The notes under the pieces: generated by a model
The model's input: only the letters and a program-made list of their open reading frames with translations
Databases searched by the model: none
What the model was told of the DNA's origin: nothing
Shown: piece by piece, positions 8,907 to 18,529 of the stretch
Layout of the letters: the number at the start of each line of letters is the position of its first letter
How positions within the stretch are numbered: the stretch's first letter is position 1
Position numbers and translations under genes: made by a program
Source of the DNA: Leptospira_A soteropolitanensis
GTDB taxonomy: Bacteria > Spirochaetota > Leptospiria > Leptospirales > Leptospiraceae
DNA: 64,000 nucleotides
Strand: one strand, 5' to 3'
NCBI RefSeq assembly: GCF_026151335.1
Contig: NZ_JAMQPP010000002.1

Positions 8907-9359
8907 TTTTGGTCGCACACCGAAGTGTTTTCCTGTAAGAGTATGTCGTTTATGAAACATAAAAAATAGGATGGGAAATAAGAGAATACGAGAAATGGTC
9001 CAAAAGTGGAAGTCGATTTGAATCTCTTCAGAGAGAATACAACGACCATCAGATCCATCTAAAAATCGATGTGTATGTTCAAACTTTAAAAAAGGACCTT
9101 TCTCTTGGTTATCTGTAAAAAATTCATTTTTTTGATAGGAAATGTGTTTTGCGACCCAGATCTTTTTCCAAAAAGGTAAGATGTTTATTTCTAAAACCAC
9201 TTCTTCACCAGCTAAAAGAGAATTCGGTGCCTTTATGACTTTGATTCCGTTTGCTCCGCCAACTAAAGTTTCAAAACCGATTGGATCTTCGTGAAACTGG
9301 AACAAATCCTCCCTTTTTATAGGAAAACTAGATCTGTAAATGAATGTATTCATACACAT
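8883..9359 (-). CDS. SRPBCC (START-like) family protein
   Basis: The 158 residues follow the pattern of SRPBCC ligand-binding proteins: an opening FIYRSSFPIKREDLFQFH strand and helix, a central PFWKKIWVAKHISYQ region, an FEHTHRFLDGSDGRCILSEEIQ strand and a C-terminal long helix with RILLFPILFFMFHKRH. Uncharacterised cyclase/dehydrase-like proteins of this shape bind hydrophobic ligands. No catalytic residue can be pointed to. Starts at either of two ATG codons two residues apart (9359 or 9353). Its 3' end runs into mgsA. Confidence 0.7.
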   Translation of the reverse strand: MCMNTFIYRSSFPIKREDLFQFHEDPIGFETLVGGANGIKVIKAPNSLLAGEEVVLEINILPFWKKIWVAKHISYQKNEFFTDNQEKGPFLKFEHTHRFLDGSDGRCILSEEIQIDFHFWTISRILLFPILFFMFHKRHTLTGKHFGVRPKLILCRYS

Positions 9360-9379
9360 TAGAAGGTAATAATTTAAAA

Positions 9380-9940
9380 ATGATGTGGCTCCCGTTTAAA
9401 AAAAGAAAACAAGATTTAACAATTTCTTTAGAAGCTAAAAAAAGAATCGAAGTAGAATCGGAAAAACAAGGCAAACCCCAGGTTTTACTCCTAAACTTAG
9501 AACGTGACCAAAACGGACTGGGCTCTGTTCTTGTTGGCTTCACTGATAAAACAACTTCGGATCTTGGTTTGGTGCGTTGGCAGAACCAAACAGTTCAGAG
9601 ACTTCTTTCTTTGGGTGAACTTCAATTTGAATCGGGAAAATTCTTTTTTTATCCGAATGTGGATTTGGTATGGGAAAAGACACCTCGCTCCGAGATTCAT
9701 AAACTAATTTCCAATTATGAATTCACCAAAGACCGAATCTACTTAGAAGAAAAAGATTTTATTAAGTTACGTACAATTTTGTCAGAATGTTTTCAAAGAG
9801 AAGGCGTACGATCAGTTTATCTCCATCGAAATGTTTGCCAACTAGAAATATTAAATTTAACAGAAGAGAAGGAAGAGAAAATTTCTATGGAAATTCTTAC
9901 TTATTTTTCTTCTCTGTTTGAGAGTCCGTGGAAAGAATAA
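9380..9940 (+). CDS. Conserved-looking hypothetical protein
   Basis: I choose the ATG at 9380, preceded by AGAAGG, rather than the upstream ATG at 9344, because the latter would overlap the divergent SRPBCC start. The 186-residue product begins LTISLEAKKRIEVESEKQGKP, which recalls the N-terminus of HesB/IscA-like proteins, but the three cluster-binding cysteines are missing; only one cysteine-poor C-terminal segment exists. I do not assign a role. The last 44 bases overlap the end of the convergent TPR gene, an unusually long tail-to-tail overlap. Confidence 0.55.
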   Translation: MMWLPFKKRKQDLTISLEAKKRIEVESEKQGKPQVLLLNLERDQNGLGSVLVGFTDKTTSDLGLVRWQNQTVQRLLSLGELQFESGKFFFYPNVDLVWEKTPRSEIHKLISNYEFTKDRIYLEEKDFIKLRTILSECFQREGVRSVYLHRNVCQLEILNLTEEKEEKISMEILTYFSSLFESPWKE

Positions 9941-11948
9941 CATCATCTCCCGTTGCCAGTTCTTTTTCCCATCCTCTGGCATTGGGTTTCACCGAAGAAA
10001 TTGATTTTCCTAGTTCGATAATTTCACCAGAAAATAGTGTTTTTCCTTTTCTTTGAAATTCCAACTTAGAATTTTTTAGTAATCCATCGTCCTTACCAAG
10101 AGATACAATGACTTCATCCTTTTTTACTTTTAATATTTTCCCTTCCTTGGGTAACAAATCTCTAATTCGTTCTGCAACGCGATGAATGATGGTGGGAAGA
10201 CTATCCCTTCCTCTCTGGTTGGTTGACCAGGTAGCAATATCTCTCAAACTATTTCTATCATAAACAGAAACATCTAGCCGAATGTCCCCATCTTTAATTT
10301 GGTATCGTCCATGAACCACATAACGAATTTTTGTTGCGTTTTTCCTTTTTGAGTCAAGCAGGTGAAGGTTATCAACAGTAAAGGGAATGGTTTGGGAGAA
10401 GGGATGATAACTCATATCCTTTAGTAAATTGCGAATTAATTTAAACTCATCTCCTTCCACAACACGAACCGATTGCATCTGTTTTAAGTTGTATCGAAAT
10501 GCTTCCGCAAGTAACCTACCTGCTTGTAAGTGATATGGAAATGGTAAACTTGACTCTAAATCAAAAACATAAACCTCTGGACTAAATCTTGGGATGTTTT
10601 CCTGAATTACATTCGGATCAATTTGGATGTATCCTTCTCGAAATTCTAATGATTCTTTTAAGTTTTTTATAGAGAACTCTAATTTGTTTTGGAGTTTAAA
10701 AGAATTAGGATCTTCTTCTCTAAGCCGAAGTAACAAATTTGTATATTTTGCAGTTTCTCCGGTCTGATTATAAAATTCCAATATTTCCTTTCGAACTGTG
10801 GGCGTTTGTGGACTAAGGTCTTTTGCACGCTTGAGATGGAACAAAGAACTTTTATGATACAAAGAATGTTTTTCGGAATAAAATCTATCTCTTCTATAAT
10901 CTCCCAATTCGCGTCTTAATTTAGATTCCTCTTTTTCATTTGCTATAGAGTATTCTTCCGCTTCGAAACGTAGAATCTCATCTAAATCATCCAATTGGAG
11001 TGCTCTACGATAATGATATGTGGCAAATTTTGTTTCGCCTAATTCCCATGCAAGATTTGCTTCCAAACTATGATAAAGCTGATTTTCCGGAAACTCTCTT
11101 GCTAATTCATAAATGGTTCGAAATGCGCGTTTCTTAATATCTTTTTCACCGGTTAAGTTAGAGAGTATGATATCATGATAAACTGAATAAAATCTGGCAT
11201 GTTCTCCCTTGGAATCCAAGTTAATTGAATTCTGAATGGATTCTTCTACTAATGGTAAAACTGTTTTTAGCTGATTCGGATAAAAGTAGCTTTGATATAA
11301 AAGAACTTTAGCTTTAAATGCAAAACCTTCTGGATCATTTGGTTCCTTTTTTGTATATAAATCTATTGCGTTAAAAGATTCTGTGTAATTTTGTTTTGTG
11401 AAATACAATTCTGCCAACATTAACAATAAGTCCGATGGATCCTCTAAGCGTTTTGCTAATGTTTTGATTTTAAAAATCGCAGAATCTAGTTTCCCCTGTT
11501 TTTGTAAGGATTTTGCTTCTGTGATTCGTAAACCCGTATGATTGGGAAATTCTATAAGTAGGGGACTTGTCAACTTCTCGATCGAACTAAAATCCGATTC
11601 TGATAAATAAATTTCTGATAAACCAATGATTGCTGGAATAAATTTTGGCTCACGATCTAAGATTTCCTTGTAAAACTTTTTACTCTCCCGAAGTGCTCCC
11701 AGTTGGAAACTACAGTCTGCAACTCCCAGTTTTGCCTCAATGGAGTTTCTATTTTTTTGAAGGGCTGATTGATAAAGTTGAATCGCCTTTCTACAATTAT
11801 TATCCGATTGATACCTTTTCCCTTCAGCAATGTCTTCCAAAGCACTTGTCTCTGCGCTTAAAAAAGATACAGAAACAAATCCCAAAAAAAGAAAAAATAA
11901 CCAAAATAAAGATTTAGCGAGGTTCCGGTACAAAATAACCTCCTTCAT
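9897..11948 (-). CDS. TPR-repeat envelope protein with TolB-N-like C-terminal region
   Basis: Start at the ATG 11948 with AAAGG upstream, giving a hydrophobic signal segment LFWLFFLFLGFVSVSFLSA. Residues about 40-440 are tandem TPR units (for example AIQLYQSALQKN, KFATYHYRRALQLDD). The C-terminal part (about 470-680) has LLAEAFRYNLKQMQSVRVVEGDEF and RYVVHGRYQIKDGDIRLDVSVYD, which resemble the domain that precedes TolB propellers and FlgT-like lipoprotein domains. It overlaps the upstream NHL gene by 35 bases, so the two are translated from one transcript. Likely a periplasmic scaffold; the partner is unknown. Confidence 0.72.
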   Translation of the reverse strand: MKEVILYRNLAKSLFWLFFLFLGFVSVSFLSAETSALEDIAEGKRYQSDNNCRKAIQLYQSALQKNRNSIEAKLGVADCSFQLGALRESKKFYKEILDREPKFIPAIIGLSEIYLSESDFSSIEKLTSPLLIEFPNHTGLRITEAKSLQKQGKLDSAIFKIKTLAKRLEDPSDLLLMLAELYFTKQNYTESFNAIDLYTKKEPNDPEGFAFKAKVLLYQSYFYPNQLKTVLPLVEESIQNSINLDSKGEHARFYSVYHDIILSNLTGEKDIKKRAFRTIYELAREFPENQLYHSLEANLAWELGETKFATYHYRRALQLDDLDEILRFEAEEYSIANEKEESKLRRELGDYRRDRFYSEKHSLYHKSSLFHLKRAKDLSPQTPTVRKEILEFYNQTGETAKYTNLLLRLREEDPNSFKLQNKLEFSIKNLKESLEFREGYIQIDPNVIQENIPRFSPEVYVFDLESSLPFPYHLQAGRLLAEAFRYNLKQMQSVRVVEGDEFKLIRNLLKDMSYHPFSQTIPFTVDNLHLLDSKRKNATKIRYVVHGRYQIKDGDIRLDVSVYDRNSLRDIATWSTNQRGRDSLPTIIHRVAERIRDLLPKEGKILKVKKDEVIVSLGKDDGLLKNSKLEFQRKGKTLFSGEIIELGKSISSVKPNARGWEKELATGDDVILSTDSQTEKKNK

Positions 11949-13947
11949 CGCGACCTTTAACCCCTCTATGTTCCACACCGATTGCCAGTTTGATATATCG
12001 GTTGATGAGCTCCGGATTTGTATCTGTTTTATAAGAAAGTATATAACGATAGTCAGTATGGGCTTTTAACTTTTTATATAATTCTCTTTCTTCACCCTCA
12101 CCATCTAAAACAATATAGCGACCATTTGTTGGCCCAGTCATATCTGACCAGGATTCCTCTAGGTTAAGATTTGGATTTACCGACAAAACGTAAATTGGGA
12201 TAGAATGAGCCTTGGCAAAAGCAACAATTCTAGATTTTTGGTATTGTAAAAAACTATCTTCTCTGCTTTCGCCAGATACTAAATAAACCAAGGCTTTAGG
12301 TCCTGTTTCTAAGGAAAGTTTTTGTAAAGCAGCTATACTTGCTTTGCCGAAATTATATTTTTCTTCTGGAACACTGTCTCTTATTTTTGCAAGGATATCT
12401 CGGAGGGAAACTGTTTCTTGTAAAATTAAGTTACTGTCTTTTCCTGCACGATACAACGAAATTTTATCCGTATCATGTAAAGAACGAAAGAATGGGAAAA
12501 GCCCGTCTTCAATGGAAAGTTTTCCTTTTTTTAATCCTTCGCTATTTTCAAAAATCATGGCAACAGTTAGTTTGTTATTTAATTTGTTTTTATTTGCTAA
12601 CGAGAAAAGGGGGGTCATATTATCATTTTCGAATATTCGAAAACTCAAACGGTCTATGCCTACTATTTCTTTTCCCGCACGATTCCGAACTCGTGTGTAA
12701 ATATGGATATCAGGGAATCCTGATGTATCAATGGATTCGATTTTAAGGTCTAAGTTTGAAAGTAGGTGGTTTTTTTGAGAAAAAATATCAATTCTATGTT
12801 TGCCAAAATCAACAAAATAGAGACTACCAGTGGAATCCATATTAGTGGCAAAGGGACGAAATAATACTCTATATACTCCCTTTTTGTCTCTAAACTTACT
12901 TAGTTGTCTCCACTCACCATTTAACAGGGAGTAGGTCCATATTCCGGTTAACTCATCTGTAAGAAAAATTTGATTATCTAAAATTCGAATACTTCTTGGT
13001 TTTTTCCATTCAGATTTTTCAATCACGTTGAGAGTGTTTCCATCACTATCAAAAAGGATGACACGAAGATTATCTTTATCTACTACATAAATTTTACCAT
13101 CGTGGATGGTAATGCCTGAAGGATTTGCTAATTTGGAATTTCCGAAACCTTGGAATTCTAATATGAACTTTCCGGCAGGATTAAATTTTTGAATTCTTGC
13201 ATTTCCTGAATCAGCTACAAAGATATTCCCACTCGAATCTACATAAAGTGAAGATGGGCCTCTAAATTGACCTTGCCCTTTTCCGGAACCTCCAAAGGAA
13301 GAAAGAAAACTTCCAGAAAGGTCAAAGATAAGGATTTCGTCCCGGGCAAAATCAGCGACATAGATTTTTTGTTGGTAATACGCTAAGGATACAGGACGAT
13401 CAAGTTTTCTTGTAATTCCGCCACGCCAGTTGGAAATAGGAGATCCTGCTGCATTGAATTTAATAATATTAGAAGTGTCAAAACCTGCGACGTAAAAATT
13501 TCCATCTTCATCAAAAGTTATGTCAACAGGATTCCGAAACCTGTATCCACGAATGGAATCTCCTTCTATCGTTTTGAAATAAATTTTTTCTTTATCAGAG
13601 ACTCCGCCTGCGATGGCTAATCGTAGAGCTTCGATTTTGTTAATAATTAATAGATCATTTTTTGCTTTTGCAGTTAGAATTTCCAACTCATCAAGTGCTT
13701 CTTCCCATTCACCTAACAAATAGTAATTATTTGCGAGTTCAAGGCGGGCTAGGTGAAAATCCTTTTTTAAATTGACAGCCCTTTGAAATCGTTCTTTTGC
13801 AGCAGAGTATTCTCTTAAATTCTTGTAAGTCAGTCCGCGTTTGAATTCTTCCTTGGCATTCTCTTCGCCTAAGGAAAAGTTGGGAAAGTCCAGAGGGAGA
13901 ACTTGTGTACTTACGAATAGAAAGAAAAATGATAATAACTTTCTCAA
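11914..13947 (-). CDS. Secreted TPR-NHL repeat protein with VWA-like C-terminus
   Basis: The TTG start has an excellent GAGGGAG site 6 bases upstream and a promoter just before it. Order of parts in the 677 residues: signal peptide (about 1-18), TPR pair (about 35-95), NHL beta-propeller repeats (about 125-380, for example GPSSLYVDSSGNIFVADSGNARI), then a von Willebrand A-like region (about 440-670) with VAMIFENSEG and ALVYLVSGESRED. The first VWA motif DxSxS reads FENSE, so metal binding is doubtful. The mix of propeller and VWA suggests a protein-protein interaction platform on the periplasmic or outer surface. It is the first gene of a two-gene operon. Confidence 0.78.
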   Translation of the reverse strand: MRKLLSFFFLFVSTQVLPLDFPNFSLGEENAKEEFKRGLTYKNLREYSAAKERFQRAVNLKKDFHLARLELANNYYLLGEWEEALDELEILTAKAKNDLLIINKIEALRLAIAGGVSDKEKIYFKTIEGDSIRGYRFRNPVDITFDEDGNFYVAGFDTSNIIKFNAAGSPISNWRGGITRKLDRPVSLAYYQQKIYVADFARDEILIFDLSGSFLSSFGGSGKGQGQFRGPSSLYVDSSGNIFVADSGNARIQKFNPAGKFILEFQGFGNSKLANPSGITIHDGKIYVVDKDNLRVILFDSDGNTLNVIEKSEWKKPRSIRILDNQIFLTDELTGIWTYSLLNGEWRQLSKFRDKKGVYRVLFRPFATNMDSTGSLYFVDFGKHRIDIFSQKNHLLSNLDLKIESIDTSGFPDIHIYTRVRNRAGKEIVGIDRLSFRIFENDNMTPLFSLANKNKLNNKLTVAMIFENSEGLKKGKLSIEDGLFPFFRSLHDTDKISLYRAGKDSNLILQETVSLRDILAKIRDSVPEEKYNFGKASIAALQKLSLETGPKALVYLVSGESREDSFLQYQKSRIVAFAKAHSIPIYVLSVNPNLNLEESWSDMTGPTNGRYIVLDGEGEERELYKKLKAHTDYRYILSYKTDTNPELINRYIKLAIGVEHRGVKGRDEGGYFVPEPR

Positions 13948-13967
13948 AAGACACTCCCTCTAACCCC

Positions 13968-13996
13968 AATCTAATGGGACATAATTTGTAAGTCAA
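13968..13996 (-). promoter_or_regulatory. Sigma-70-type promoter of the NHL/VWA operon
   Basis: Reading the minus strand: TTGACT (13996-13991), a 17-base spacer, then TAGATT (13973-13968). These match 5 of 6 and 4 of 6 consensus bases. A start near 13961 would leave a short leader that begins at the GAGGGAG ribosome binding site of the TTG-started gene. Confidence 0.6.
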
Positions 13997-14076
13997 CCCC
14001 TTCCTTGGGATTGGTAACCGGTATTTCTCTTTATTCTCGACAGAATCTCAAATTTAGACAGGATGGAACTCAAGTT

Positions 14077-15666
14077 ATGTCTCCCGAACTGATAGAAAGA
14101 GAAGTCCGTCGCCGAAAAACCTTTGCCATCATTGCCCACCCCGATGCGGGTAAGACCACTCTCACCGAGAAGTTACTGCTCTACGGAGGTGCCATCCAAC
14201 TTGCTGGAGCCGTGAAGGCAAAAAAAGAAGGGAAGTCAGCCACCTCTGATTGGATGGCAATGGAGAAGGAAAGAGGGATTTCGATCACATCAGCAGCACT
14301 CCAGTTTGAATATAAAAATAACATTCTAAACCTTTTGGACACTCCAGGCCACGAAGACTTTTCGGAAGATACCTACCGTACCCTTATGGCTGCTGATACT
14401 GCGGTTATGGTTCTTGATGCTGGTAAGGGCGTTGAACCGCAAACCATTAAACTTTTCCGAGTTTGTCGGGACCGAGGAATTCCTATCATCACTTTCATCA
14501 ATAAGATGGATCGTCCTACAAAAGACCTTTATGCGCTTTTGGATGAAATTGAAAAAGTCCTTGGAATTAAGGCCGTCCCTGATGTTTGGCCTCTCGGTAC
14601 TGGTTTTGATTTTAAAGGAGTTTATGACCTAAGAGAAGAGCAACTGTACCTTTTTGATCGTACTCCAGGGGGAAAACAGAAAGCGGTTTTTCGTATGGCA
14701 GGACCAAATGATCCTAGTCTAGATGAACAATTCGATGCAGAAATTGTATCGGCATTTCGCGAACAAATAGATTTGGTCGAAAGCGGAATTGGGCAAGTTG
14801 ACAAAAATTCCTTTTTACTGGGAAAGGAAACACCGGTATACTTTGGTTCGGCGGTCAACAATTTTGGAATAGAACTTTTTTTAAATAAGTTTTTAGAATT
14901 AGCTCCAGGACCTGATCATATACCTCTTAGAGATGGAAACTATTTGGACCCAGTGAATGCCCCATTTAGTGCATTTGTGTTTAAAGTACAGGCTAACATG
15001 AATAAGGCCCATAGGGATCGAATTGCCTTTTTAAGAATTTGTTCAGGTGTTTTTGAACGGGGCCTAAACGTAAATCATAACCGTTTGGACAAACCAGTAA
15101 AACTTTCTTCCAGTTTTGCATTTTTTGGCCAAGATCGGAATACAGTCGATACAGCCTATCCCGGTGACATCATTGGACTTGTGAATCCAGGGACCTATAA
15201 AATTGGAGATGTATTATCCACAGGGAATACTCCGCCGCTCCGACCACTTCCCAGTTTTGCGCCAGAACTTTTTGCCACAATTTCATGTAAAGATACCTTA
15301 CAGTTAAAATCTTTTAAAAAGGGATTAGACCAATTAGCAGAAGAGGGAATTTTACATCTCTTCACATCACGAACCATTGGTGGGGGTGTTCCCATTATCG
15401 GTGCTATGGGAAAACTTCAGTTTGAGGTGTTCCAACGTCGCCTAAAAGATGAGTATGGAGCCGACACAACCATTCATATCTTGCCTTATGGAATTTCTCG
15501 TTGGGTAAAAAAAGAAGATAGACCAAAGATCCCATCGAATGCAGGACTCGTGGAAGATTTATTCGGTAATATGGCTCTTCTTTTTGATACAGAATGGGAT
15601 ATGAATTATTTTCACAAAAATAACGAAGGTATCGAACTTTTGGAGAATCCACCTCTGGAAGATTGA
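14077..15666 (+). CDS. prfC: Peptide chain release factor 3
   Basis: Translational GTPase with G1 AHPDAGKTT, G3 DTPGHEDF and G4 NKMD, plus the RF3 hallmark segments GAVKAKK and TSDWMAMEKERGISI. RF3 recycles RF1 and RF2 from the ribosome after peptide release. A longer frame opens at a TTG at 14005, but the ATG at 14077 gives 529 residues, the same length as E. coli RF3, and begins right before the conserved helix, so it is preferred. Divergent from the NHL/VWA operon; convergent and almost touching the SpoIIE gene that follows. Confidence 0.95.
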   Translation: MSPELIEREVRRRKTFAIIAHPDAGKTTLTEKLLLYGGAIQLAGAVKAKKEGKSATSDWMAMEKERGISITSAALQFEYKNNILNLLDTPGHEDFSEDTYRTLMAADTAVMVLDAGKGVEPQTIKLFRVCRDRGIPIITFINKMDRPTKDLYALLDEIEKVLGIKAVPDVWPLGTGFDFKGVYDLREEQLYLFDRTPGGKQKAVFRMAGPNDPSLDEQFDAEIVSAFREQIDLVESGIGQVDKNSFLLGKETPVYFGSAVNNFGIELFLNKFLELAPGPDHIPLRDGNYLDPVNAPFSAFVFKVQANMNKAHRDRIAFLRICSGVFERGLNVNHNRLDKPVKLSSSFAFFGQDRNTVDTAYPGDIIGLVNPGTYKIGDVLSTGNTPPLRPLPSFAPELFATISCKDTLQLKSFKKGLDQLAEEGILHLFTSRTIGGGVPIIGAMGKLQFEVFQRRLKDEYGADTTIHILPYGISRWVKKEDRPKIPSNAGLVEDLFGNMALLFDTEWDMNYFHKNNEGIELLENPPLED

Positions 15667-15667
15667 T

Positions 15668-17581
15668 CTAAATGACTTCAATCCCGATCCAAGTGATATC
15701 ATCTAGGAAAGGGATTCCTTCGGAATAGGACCTGATTTTTAATTCTAGTTCCTGTTTGATAAGGGACATGTGTTTCGATTTCATAGAAATAAAAAACTCA
15801 GTAAGTTCATTTTCCCATATTTTTTCCTGTTTGGAGTTTTCAACATCTTTCAACCCATCCGTAAAAAGAAAAAAACGATCACCCTTCTGGATCGGGTATT
15901 CTAACACTTTCGGTTCTATACTGGGAAGCATTCCGAACATTGGGTTTAATTTTTCAGGACAACTGATCTCATTTCCAGAGACGTATAACATACCTGGATG
16001 GCCAGCATTTCCATACGTAACCATGTTTTGATTAAAATCAAATAATAGAAATAGAAAAGGTACAAATGCGTATGGATCTGGAAAATGATTGGATATACCT
16101 TCGTTCATTTTCTTTAGAATTTGTTTTGGATCCGATTCTGTTTTTACAATTTGATGGAATAGAACACGTAGGACTGTCATCATCATTGCCGCTTTTACTC
16201 CATGCCCTATGACATCACCTAAAGCAAAAATAGAACGGTTGTTCCCTAAATCAATATAGTCGTAATAATCACCACCCACTTGAATCAGTGGTTTGTACAA
16301 AACTTCATAATCTAAATTAGGTAAAAAGATGATCCGGTTGGGTAGATACTTCTTTTGTAAATCTTTAGCATATTCCATTTCCTTTTCGAATTCCAAACGT
16401 TTCTTTGTAACATTTTGAATCAATACAAGGGCACCGCTAGCGAAACGATATTTCTGTTCCAAAAACCAGAGTTGATAAGTAAACTCTAACAAATAAATGG
16501 AACCGTCAAAAGAATAAAATTCAGATTCTTCTTTTCTTAGTTTAGTATGCTCATTCTGTAAAATGTATACGTCTTGTAAGAATAAACTAACTTCCTTTTC
16601 AATCCAATCTTTGACGGAAAGTTGGTCCCGAAATAGATTTGTGACAAGTAGATTTGGTTCAATTTCCGGATTTTCTAAAAGGATTTTTCCTTTTGAATCA
16701 TATAAGATAGCCGCATGGGGAAATTCTTGTAAAAGTAATCTTAACTTTTGTTTTGATTCGATTTCCTTTAGAGAAATGGCAATTGAAAAAACAAAAGATA
16801 AAAAAAGTAAGGAAATCAATATGACTGTGTTTTTTTTTAAGGATTCTTTTATCGGTATTAATACCAAATCCTTTGGGCTAACAATGAATAAATGGAATGG
16901 GAGTCCATACATTGGGTAACTGGCAACAAAATAATCCATCTCATCTTTTTTGGTTTCACGAAGGGAAGGTAGACTAGAATGAGTTTGTAATGAAGATTTT
17001 ACATCTGATCTCCAAAATTCAGAAACCAAAAACTCATTTTCGATAAATCCTGAGATTCCAAAATTTCCCTCATCTCCAAGTAGAAATAGACCTTCATTAG
17101 GATCACTGTAGGGTGAATCTAAAAGAGCCTCTTCTAAAAACTCTGCTGAATGGATAGAAATATTTTTTCCATCTAAAACGAAGAGGTATGTTTTTTTACC
17201 AGATCCCCAATCACATTGTAACAGGCTAATTTCTTCTACGTGAAAGGAGTCGGTGAGAGACGGAAGACAATGATTTTGAATTTTATAAATTTCTTTGGCA
17301 GGAATAATTCCTACAGCCTTTTTTTCGAAATTATCTTTGCCAATTTGATCTCTAATTTGGTTTTCTAAATCAATAGCAAGGAGTTGGATTCGAATGAGTT
17401 GATATCTTTGGTTCCAGTCCAATGCCTCTTTGTATCTGGAATAAATCATTGACGAGGCGAGGAGAAAATATGGAAAAATTAAGAATGTTATGATGGAGAG
17501 AAATAATTTTAAAAAGGATTTAGTTTTGATTACATATAGAAAATGATCGAAAAGTTCGCGAACTCTATATCCAGAGTACAC
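15668..17581 (-). CDS. Membrane sensor PP2C/SpoIIE-type serine phosphatase
   Basis: A GTG start with AAGGA upstream, 3 bases after the previous stop. The 637 residues hold a transmembrane helix (about 24-44), a periplasmic sensor region (about 45-240), a second helix (about 248-266), a PAS-like region (about 275-390) and a SpoIIE/PP2C phosphatase domain (about 410-637). Metal-binding motifs are intact: GGDYYDY, GDVIGHG and FTDGLKD. Family members dephosphorylate anti-sigma-factor antagonists. No such antagonist lies nearby. It is the last gene of the LysM-FecR operon, so it may report on cell-wall or envelope state. Confidence 0.88.
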   Translation of the reverse strand: MYSGYRVRELFDHFLYVIKTKSFLKLFLSIITFLIFPYFLLASSMIYSRYKEALDWNQRYQLIRIQLLAIDLENQIRDQIGKDNFEKKAVGIIPAKEIYKIQNHCLPSLTDSFHVEEISLLQCDWGSGKKTYLFVLDGKNISIHSAEFLEEALLDSPYSDPNEGLFLLGDEGNFGISGFIENEFLVSEFWRSDVKSSLQTHSSLPSLRETKKDEMDYFVASYPMYGLPFHLFIVSPKDLVLIPIKESLKKNTVILISLLFLSFVFSIAISLKEIESKQKLRLLLQEFPHAAILYDSKGKILLENPEIEPNLLVTNLFRDQLSVKDWIEKEVSLFLQDVYILQNEHTKLRKEESEFYSFDGSIYLLEFTYQLWFLEQKYRFASGALVLIQNVTKKRLEFEKEMEYAKDLQKKYLPNRIIFLPNLDYEVLYKPLIQVGGDYYDYIDLGNNRSIFALGDVIGHGVKAAMMMTVLRVLFHQIVKTESDPKQILKKMNEGISNHFPDPYAFVPFLFLLFDFNQNMVTYGNAGHPGMLYVSGNEISCPEKLNPMFGMLPSIEPKVLEYPIQKGDRFFLFTDGLKDVENSKQEKIWENELTEFFISMKSKHMSLIKQELELKIRSYSEGIPFLDDITWIGIEVI

Positions 17582-17584
17582 TTC

Positions 17585-18529
17585 TTAGTTTCCTTTTTTT
17601 GTTCTTTGAATTTTGATTTTTTTGGGAATTTCTTCGTTTCCTAACTTATCCGTTGCTGAAATTTCTAAATCCAAATCTTCCGAACAAGAATTGACTATGT
17701 TTTCAAAGGACGTTTGGATATCCCAATGGTACCACTCAGAAGGCACATTGTTTCCACAAGTTGTTCGGAATCGTATCACATCTAATCCAGAACCTAAATC
17801 TGACGATTTGAGCTCTAGTCTAGTATTTGGTCCAACGAATGCCGAAGAAGTCTTTTGGTATAGAGGTGGCTCCCAATGAAGTTCCGTTGTAGGTGGAGTG
17901 TTATCCACGCTGAACTCCCAAACCTGCATAGAATCTGATATTCCTAATTCGTTTGTCACTTGGTATTCTAGTTTATAGTTCCCATCATTCGAAAAGGTAA
18001 GCTCTGGTTGGTTGGTTACCATCCAAGATCCACCATTGACTCGGTAACGAACAGAAGTTTTCATCGGTTGGCTTAAGATGGGTTTTACTTGGATTTTATT
18101 TTCTGTGAGATAAAAATGATTGATTCCTTTTCCCTTTTGAATAGGTACCAATACATCTGTTGTGGCGGTTTTACGAGCTATGATTTTACTAGGTTCTTTT
18201 GGTTTTGGTTTTCCAAAAGATTTTACTGCATACAAATCCGTCCAAAATCCTCGCACTTGGCGTTTAGCCACGGCGCGAATTCGAAAGTATTCATATCCAT
18301 TGGGAATATAGAGTTGAATTTTTCCCGGACTTGCAACCACTCGGAAAGGAATTTCCAAATCTAAATTAGGTTCTTTCCAAAGTTCAAATTCATATTGGAT
18401 GATATCATCTCTATCTGGCTCTAAAGTAAAACGTATGGTTTTTGATTCAGAAAATATGGGAAAAAAGAATCCTAAAAGGAAAAAAACAATCCAAACGATG
18501 AATGATCTGAAACGACGGAAAGAATTCAT
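17585..18529 (-). CDS. OmpL47-type beta-rich envelope protein
   Basis: A 314-residue product with a signal peptide (hydrophobic residues about 8-26). The C-terminal half has VDNTPPTTELHWEPP and DLGSGLDVIRFRT...ISATDKLGNEE, the repeated sandwich-type pattern annotated in Leptospira as OmpL47-type beta-barrel domain and in other bacteria as Ig-like. The N-terminal part has FnIII-like strands. It overlaps the upstream LysM-FecR gene by 4 bases (ATGA) and is 3 bases from the downstream phosphatase, so all three form one operon. Probably periplasmic or surface exposed; ligand unknown. Confidence 0.75.
   Translation of the reverse strand: MNSFRRFRSFIVWIVFFLLGFFFPIFSESKTIRFTLEPDRDDIIQYEFELWKEPNLDLEIPFRVVASPGKIQLYIPNGYEYFRIRAVAKRQVRGFWTDLYAVKSFGKPKPKEPSKIIARKTATTDVLVPIQKGKGINHFYLTENKIQVKPILSQPMKTSVRYRVNGGSWMVTNQPELTFSNDGNYKLEYQVTNELGISDSMQVWEFSVDNTPPTTELHWEPPLYQKTSSAFVGPNTRLELKSSDLGSGLDVIRFRTTCGNNVPSEWYHWDIQTSFENIVNSCSEDLDLEISATDKLGNEEIPKKIKIQRTKKGN

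Noticed and set aside
14005..14076. N-terminal extension of prfC from TTG 14005
   Set aside because: The added 24 residues are not RF3-like and the shorter form has the exact E. coli length.
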